DNA of 64,000 nt from Maritalea mobilis (lineage in GTDB: Bacteria > Pseudomonadota > Alphaproteobacteria > Rhizobiales > Devosiaceae): contig NZ_SNYR01000003.1 of assembly GCF_004363175.1 (NCBI RefSeq), forward strand, positions 520,193 to 584,192. The letters are read 5' to 3'. The stretch's first letter is position 1. Each line of letters begins with the position of its first letter. Below, piece by piece: positions 60,104-64,000 of the stretch. Below the pieces are notes generated by a model that worked only from the letters and a program-made list of their open reading frames with translations, was not told the origin of the DNA and made no database searches. A program made the translations under genes and the position numbers.

Positions 60104-61450
60104 TTAATTTTGTTGATAGACAATCCGGCCGCCAACCATGGTGAGCTTGATCGGCATATCCGGCAGATGCAGAAAATCTTCGCCAAACACATCGCCGCCA
60201 ACCCAGCACAAATCAGCCACCTTGCCCGGGGCAATTGTGCCCTTCCAGCTTTCGGCAAAATCCTGATAAGCGGGCACGCTGGTATACATGCGCAACAATT
60301 CGACCTTCAGTTCATCGGTGAGTGGCACCTGTTGCTGCTGCAAGCGCTTGGCGGCTGAAACCACAATATGTCGCCAATCTGGGCTGGCCACCGGGGCATC
60401 TGATGTGAGGGTGAGCCAATTATGCTTCACCATTAAATGCAGCGGCCATGCCCGCTGGGCCACCTCTGCATTGACGGCTTGCGCCAGCCAATCATGGGTT
60501 TGATCCGCAATAAGCGGTTGCAGATCAATGCCAATCCCTAACCGCTCCATACGTTCAAGCTGTTCCGGCGTCAGCAGGTCGCCATGAATAATGTAATGCC
60601 GCAAAGCATCATCTGCACCTACGTCTTCCAAGGCTTGAATAAACGCATCTGACGCGCGGTCACCCGTGGCATGAACACCAATTTGCAGCCCGCGCTTATG
60701 TGCCTCAAAAATCATCTGACGAAAGACGTCTAACCGCTCATCTTCCGTTCCTGCGCCTGTGAGCAATTCGCCATGGCCACCGCCCTGATAGGGAGCAAGC
60801 GTCCATGCGCTGCGCATGGGGGGAATGCCGTCAGCAAAGATTTTCACGCCATTGACAGACAGCCATTTGGGATCGGTCTGCGGCAAAGCTTGATCCAATC
60901 CTGACATATAATCGTCGAGCTGACTTGCGCCGTCCAGCAGCCCAAAAAGGCGCAACATGGTCACCCGTGCAGTTTGTGCTTTGGTGCCGGTAAGCCGGGC
61001 GTAAGTGTCAAACACTTTGGTGCCGAAACACCCCGTTGCGCCGTGATCTTCCCCCGGTCCAATACCCGGTTCGGTATAAGAGGTGATGCCCAATGCGGCC
61101 AGTTTTTCCCAAGCGGTGAGAATGGCGGTTTCACGCCCTTCTTCGCTATCGAGCAACTTGCCATGCCAATCAAAATCATGATCTTTGAACATCAATTTGG
61201 GATAGGTGGCCCCATACCAAACCCCATGCAAATGCGCGTCATTTATGCCCGGCAAAAGGGTGCCGCCGGCCAGCTGGTGAAGCTGGGTTTCCGGACCTTT
61301 ACATTTCAGCACATCAGCCTCACTGCCAACGGCCAAAATCATATCATCTTTAATGGCAATCGCGTCATATTGCGCGTTGCGCGCATCCATGGCGTGCACC
61401 TTGGCACCGACGAAAATAAGGTCGGCGGTTTTTTGCGGATTATCAATCAT
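60104..61450 (-). CDS. Amidohydrolase family protein (YtcJ-like)
   Basis: 448 residues, metal-dependent hydrolase fold. INDAHLHG (about 69-76) gives the HxH metal pair, HATGDRASDAF (about 261-271) and IHGDLLTPEQ near 290 give further His, and LTSDAPVASPDW (about 364) the catalytic Asp. YtcJ-type proteins usually have about 530-550 residues, so this is a shorter form. It may cleave an amide, imide or cyclic urea/ester. Site C of the shared 16-bp motif lies 67 bases upstream of the ATG at 61450, so it is probably in the same regulon as the ABC importer and oxidoreductases. Cytoplasmic: no signal peptide. Confidence 0.9.
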   Translation of the reverse strand: MIDNPQKTADLIFVGAKVHAMDARNAQYDAIAIKDDMILAVGSEADVLKCKGPETQLHQLAGGTLLPGINDAHLHGVWYGATYPKLMFKDHDFDWHGKLLDSEEGRETAILTAWEKLAALGITSYTEPGIGPGEDHGATGCFGTKVFDTYARLTGTKAQTARVTMLRLFGLLDGASQLDDYMSGLDQALPQTDPKWLSVNGVKIFADGIPPMRSAWTLAPYQGGGHGELLTGAGTEDERLDVFRQMIFEAHKRGLQIGVHATGDRASDAFIQALEDVGADDALRHYIIHGDLLTPEQLERMERLGIGIDLQPLIADQTHDWLAQAVNAEVAQRAWPLHLMVKHNWLTLTSDAPVASPDWRHIVVSAAKRLQQQQVPLTDELKVELLRMYTSVPAYQDFAESWKGTIAPGKVADLCWVGGDVFGEDFLHLPDMPIKLTMVGGRIVYQQN

Positions 61451-61516
61451 CTATCTGAATTACATCTTGTTTTAATTTCCACCATTGTAGGCAAAAACAA
61501 ATGCGACACAAGTTTT

Positions 61517-61532
61517 TTCTACATATGTTGAA
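61517..61532. promoter_or_regulatory. Shared 16-bp motif, site C (amidohydrolase promoter)
   Basis: TTCTACATATGTTGAA; the reverse complement TTCAACATATGTAGAA differs from site B (TTCAACGTGTGTAGAA) at two positions. It lies 67 bases upstream of the amidohydrolase gene on the minus strand. Confidence 0.6.
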
Positions 61533-61578
61533 AATTCAGTGGGAGATGTAAATGTGGCTGCATCCGGTGGGCAAAAAA

Positions 61579-62709
61579 CTATTTCTTATCCAGCGAATTC
61601 AAGAACAATAGGCTGGCGACCACGAGTGGCAAGCAGGCCAGATAGGCACTGCGCACCCCGAAATGCTCGGCGATAAAGCCCAGCAAGGGCGGCCCCAAAA
61701 ATAAGATCACAAAGGCAGATTGACCCAGTGCGGCCACATTTACTGCGGCTGGGCGATCTGTGCGCTGGGCTGCCGCAGAAATGGTGATCGGATAAACAGC
61801 CGAACAGCCAATGCCCATAATCACAAAACCAGCAATAGCCACCATTGGAGCAGGGGCAAAAATGATCATCGCCGCGCCAATGCCAGTTAGGCCAAGTAGA
61901 ACACCCGCGGTTCTTTTACGTCCGAAATGGTCGACGATAGGGTCAGCAAACCAACGGGCGATGGCCATGGCCAACGTGAACCCGCTGAGCGCCATGCCAG
62001 ACGTCCATGGGTCGGTACCAAAAGCGTCGCGCATGTAAATCAGCGACCAATCCACCCCGGCCCCTTCGGCCAACATGGGGGCGGCAACAACAATGCACAA
62101 CCCCACCATCTCCACAGTGGGCAAGGCGAATATGGGCGTGGCGCTTTGGGCTTCTTCGGCGCGTGCCGTTGCCGGCACAATTTTGCTGACCACCAACACC
62201 ACAACCAAAATCACCACAAGTGCAATCAGCAGCAAATGGCCGCTAGTGGCAATTTGCATGTCGCGAAAGCCCGACCCGATAATCGCCGCCACAAAAAAGC
62301 CGCCGCTCCACATGCTGTGAGCGCGGCTCATAATGCCCCGTTCGAGCATGGCCGAATGCCGATCTGTCTCAAGATTGAGGCAAACTTCCAACACGCTGAT
62401 GAACACGCCCAAAATAAACAGAGTGCCGAACGCAATTGCCGGATGCGAGGCAATGCTGATCAGGCTGGCGCAGATCGACACTACAGCAAGCGGCACCATA
62501 ATCGACAAACGAACGCCAAAGCGCGCAATGATGGGCGCAGCAATGGTGAGCCCGATAAAGGCACCGCAGGAAAGACCAATCAGCACCAACCCCAGACTGG
62601 CCTTGTTGACCCCCAACGCCACTTGAATATCAGGCAGGCGCGAAAACATGCTGCCCACAGTGAGCGACAGAAGAAAAAAGCACAAATAAAGCTGATGATG
62701 AGGGCGCAC
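61579..62709 (-). CDS. MFS transporter
   Basis: About 376 residues, 12 predicted membrane helices, major facilitator fold. GSMFSRLPDIQVALGVNKASLG near the N-terminus and FGRKRTAGVLLGLTGIGAAM in the second half match the YbjJ/fucose-permease-like group (loop motif between TM2-3 and TM8-9). The frame is open to a TTG at 62808, but the added residues are basic and unlike a transporter. GTG at 62709, after AGGACC, starts just before TM1 and is preferred; the start remains uncertain. The gene lies between two amidohydrolase genes and may move their substrate or product. The direction of transport cannot be read. Confidence 0.85.
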   Translation of the reverse strand: MRPHHQLYLCFFLLSLTVGSMFSRLPDIQVALGVNKASLGLVLIGLSCGAFIGLTIAAPIIARFGVRLSIMVPLAVVSICASLISIASHPAIAFGTLFILGVFISVLEVCLNLETDRHSAMLERGIMSRAHSMWSGGFFVAAIIGSGFRDMQIATSGHLLLIALVVILVVVLVVSKIVPATARAEEAQSATPIFALPTVEMVGLCIVVAAPMLAEGAGVDWSLIYMRDAFGTDPWTSGMALSGFTLAMAIARWFADPIVDHFGRKRTAGVLLGLTGIGAAMIIFAPAPMVAIAGFVIMGIGCSAVYPITISAAAQRTDRPAAVNVAALGQSAFVILFLGPPLLGFIAEHFGVRSAYLACLPLVVASLLFLNSLDKK

Positions 62710-62975
62710 GCGAAGGGTCCTAAGTTGACAATTTTGCGCCACTTTACTGAACCGTTTGCCTCTCGCTAGCCCCCGCTTTGACTGAGCGTGCAGCAGGCCT
62801 GCACCCAACGATCACCTCAACCACCATGCGCTTAAGGGAAAGCATTCATGCACCGCTGGGCAAGACCGGGGGAAAGCCCCGGGATAGCCTGACAGTTACA
62901 TTTTGCGCACGTGGGAACGTCCAATGTTTTGGGCGGCGTGAAAAGCAGATTTGTTCGCATCAGGAGGGCGGCGCT

Positions 62976-64000
62976 TTGATAGCTGAGACCATTTATACCA
63001 ACGGCAAAATCTACACTGTGGACCCATCCACCCCATGGGTGGAGGCGCTTGCCGTGGCCAATGGTCAAATTGTTGCCCGCGGCACCAACGCAGATGTGGA
63101 AGCCTATAAAGGTGCAGCTACGCAGATTGTTGATCTGGGCGGCAAGATGGCCATGCCCGGCATTGTGGATGTGCACAACCATATTTTGCTGGGCGGCATG
63201 GCAGAGCTTTATGAATTGCGGTTTCCCGGCAGCTTAAGCCGGGAAGGCATTTGCGCTCTGGTAAAAGAGGCGGCGGAAAAAGCTGCGCCGGGCGAATGGA
63301 TCATCGGGGCGCAATTGGGCGCCGACATGAACAATGTGCTCAACAGTTCGGAATCGCTGGCCATGTTAGATGCGGCGAGCAATGGGCATCCGGTGCTGCT
63401 GCGCGATGAAACCTTTCACAATCGATGGGTCAACTCCAAAGCCATGGAGCTGGCGGGCATCACTGAAGATATGCCCAACCCAGACCAAGGCGAGTTCGGT
63501 CGCGATCCTGCCACAGGCAAACTCACCGGCTTTATGATTGAAGCCGCCTCTGGCGTGGTGGAGCGCGCATTGATCGAGCAAGGCGGCGTGACCCCGGAAA
63601 TGGGCGTCGCGGCGGTGAAAAAAGCCTTGAATGTGCTCAATGGTTTTGGCGTCACGGCCTTTTTGGATGCGGCCTCCATGGAAAACATCATGCAGGCCAT
63701 TGCCGGGCTTTATGATGAGGGCGGGCTAACCGCATGGGCTGCGTGTGCCATGCCCGCGGTGGAGCCAACCTTTCTGTTTGGCATTTCAGGCGATGATTTA
63801 TTCGCCAAGCGCGAGCAGTTCCGCCGCCCCCATGTAAAGCCCGATTTTGTGAAATTCTTCCTAGATGGTGTGCCGGGCGCTAAAACCGCCGCTTTCCACG
63901 ACGCTTATCTCGAAGACCCGATCCATGGTTGCTGTTTCCGCGGCGCGACGATGATGACCTATCCGGATTTGATCCGCTGGTTGGGTAAATGCGAAGAGCA
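62976..64000 (+). CDS. Amidohydrolase family protein (YtcJ-like), 3' end beyond the window
   Basis: The frame is open from a TTG at 62976 to the end of the window (341 codons). GGAGGG lies 7 bases before the TTG. The N-terminal phrase IAETIYTNGKIYTVD and the metal motif MPGIVDVHNHILLGG (His-x-His at about residues 66-68) are those of YtcJ-type amidohydrolases, and PGEWIIGAQLGADM (about 107-120) is a usual next segment. DFVKFFLDGVPGAKTA near 290 carries further family residues. It is related to, but clearly different from, the amidohydrolase at 60104. The gene is divergent from the MFS transporter across a gap of about 266 bases. Confidence 0.88.
   Translation, partial: MIAETIYTNGKIYTVDPSTPWVEALAVANGQIVARGTNADVEAYKGAATQIVDLGGKMAMPGIVDVHNHILLGGMAELYELRFPGSLSREGICALVKEAAEKAAPGEWIIGAQLGADMNNVLNSSESLAMLDAASNGHPVLLRDETFHNRWVNSKAMELAGITEDMPNPDQGEFGRDPATGKLTGFMIEAASGVVERALIEQGGVTPEMGVAAVKKALNVLNGFGVTAFLDAASMENIMQAIAGLYDEGGLTAWAACAMPAVEPTFLFGISGDDLFAKREQFRRPHVKPDFVKFFLDGVPGAKTAAFHDAYLEDPIHGCCFRGATMMTYPDLIRWLGKCEE

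Noticed and set aside
62710-62808. TTG start at 62808 for the MFS transporter
   Set aside because: The added 33 residues are basic and polar with no transporter character. The GTG at 62709 starts just before the first membrane helix.

Overview
The window looks like chromosomal DNA of an alphaproteobacterium, probably Hyphomicrobiales (Rhizobiales). The reasons are dense catabolic operons with ATGA overlaps, GGAAC/CGTT promoters of the EcfG general-stress type, a BioY transporter with dedicated ATPase and BioN-like partners, and dispersed GC-rich palindromes. The genus cannot be fixed from sequence alone. Coding density is very high. I saw no tRNA, rRNA, CRISPR array, insertion sequence or phage gene. 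The only gene-free stretch over 300 bases is 6267-6862, which holds palindromes, a 50-bp tandem repeat and a TetR-type operator.

Region 1 (1-6266) holds two related exported proteins of unknown function (the first cut by the window edge), an MFS exporter, a divergent SDR/TetR pair with a perfect 12-bp inverted repeat over both predicted promoters, and a ribose-5-phosphate isomerase B with a Glu rather than Cys active site.

Region 2 (6824-27603) is a branched-chain amino acid supercluster. A plus-strand leucine operon (TetR, isovaleryl-CoA dehydrogenase, methylcrotonyl-CoA carboxylase, HMG-CoA lyase, methylglutaconyl-CoA hydratase) carries an extra lysine-rich small gene. Facing it is a minus-strand run for valine and isoleucine: mmsA, acyl-CoA dehydrogenase, HIBCH, mmsB, hydratase, HSD10-like SDR, thiolase, ETF and a crotonase. 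A LysR gene is divergent from mmsA and a MaoC gene follows it. A solitary HEPN-like gene and dispersed repeats sit where the two operons converge.

Region 3 (27604-28686) is a small stress module: divergent EcfG promoters serve a 2-TM protein and a PRC-barrel/DUF3008 pair.

Region 4 (28699-41801) is the most interesting part. It holds 5-methylthioribose kinase and isomerase (MtnK, MtnA), a fused class II aldolase/SDR, a SorC-type regulator, a ribose-type ABC importer, a FucU-like mutarotase, a split transketolase and a RuBisCO-like protein. Three copies of an operator (CAAATGTyA-N7-yTGwCA) sit at its three main promoters, so the genes probably form one regulon and one pathway. I infer uptake and breakdown of a 5-modified pentose by a route that does not match any complete pathway I know.

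Region 5 (41854-47134) is a BioY biotin ECF transporter operon continued by DUF1284, an acyl-CoA ligase, a thiolase lacking one catalytic Cys and a MaoC-like protein, nearly all translationally coupled.

Region 6 (47153-64000) is a catabolic locus: esterase, two aldo-keto reductases with altered active sites, Zn alcohol dehydrogenase, SDR, an oligopeptide-type ABC importer with a fused permease-ATPase, TetR, hydrolase, a methyltransferase-like protein with eroded motifs, two YtcJ-like amidohydrolases and an MFS transporter. A shared 16-bp motif at three promoters points to one regulon, probably under the local TetR.
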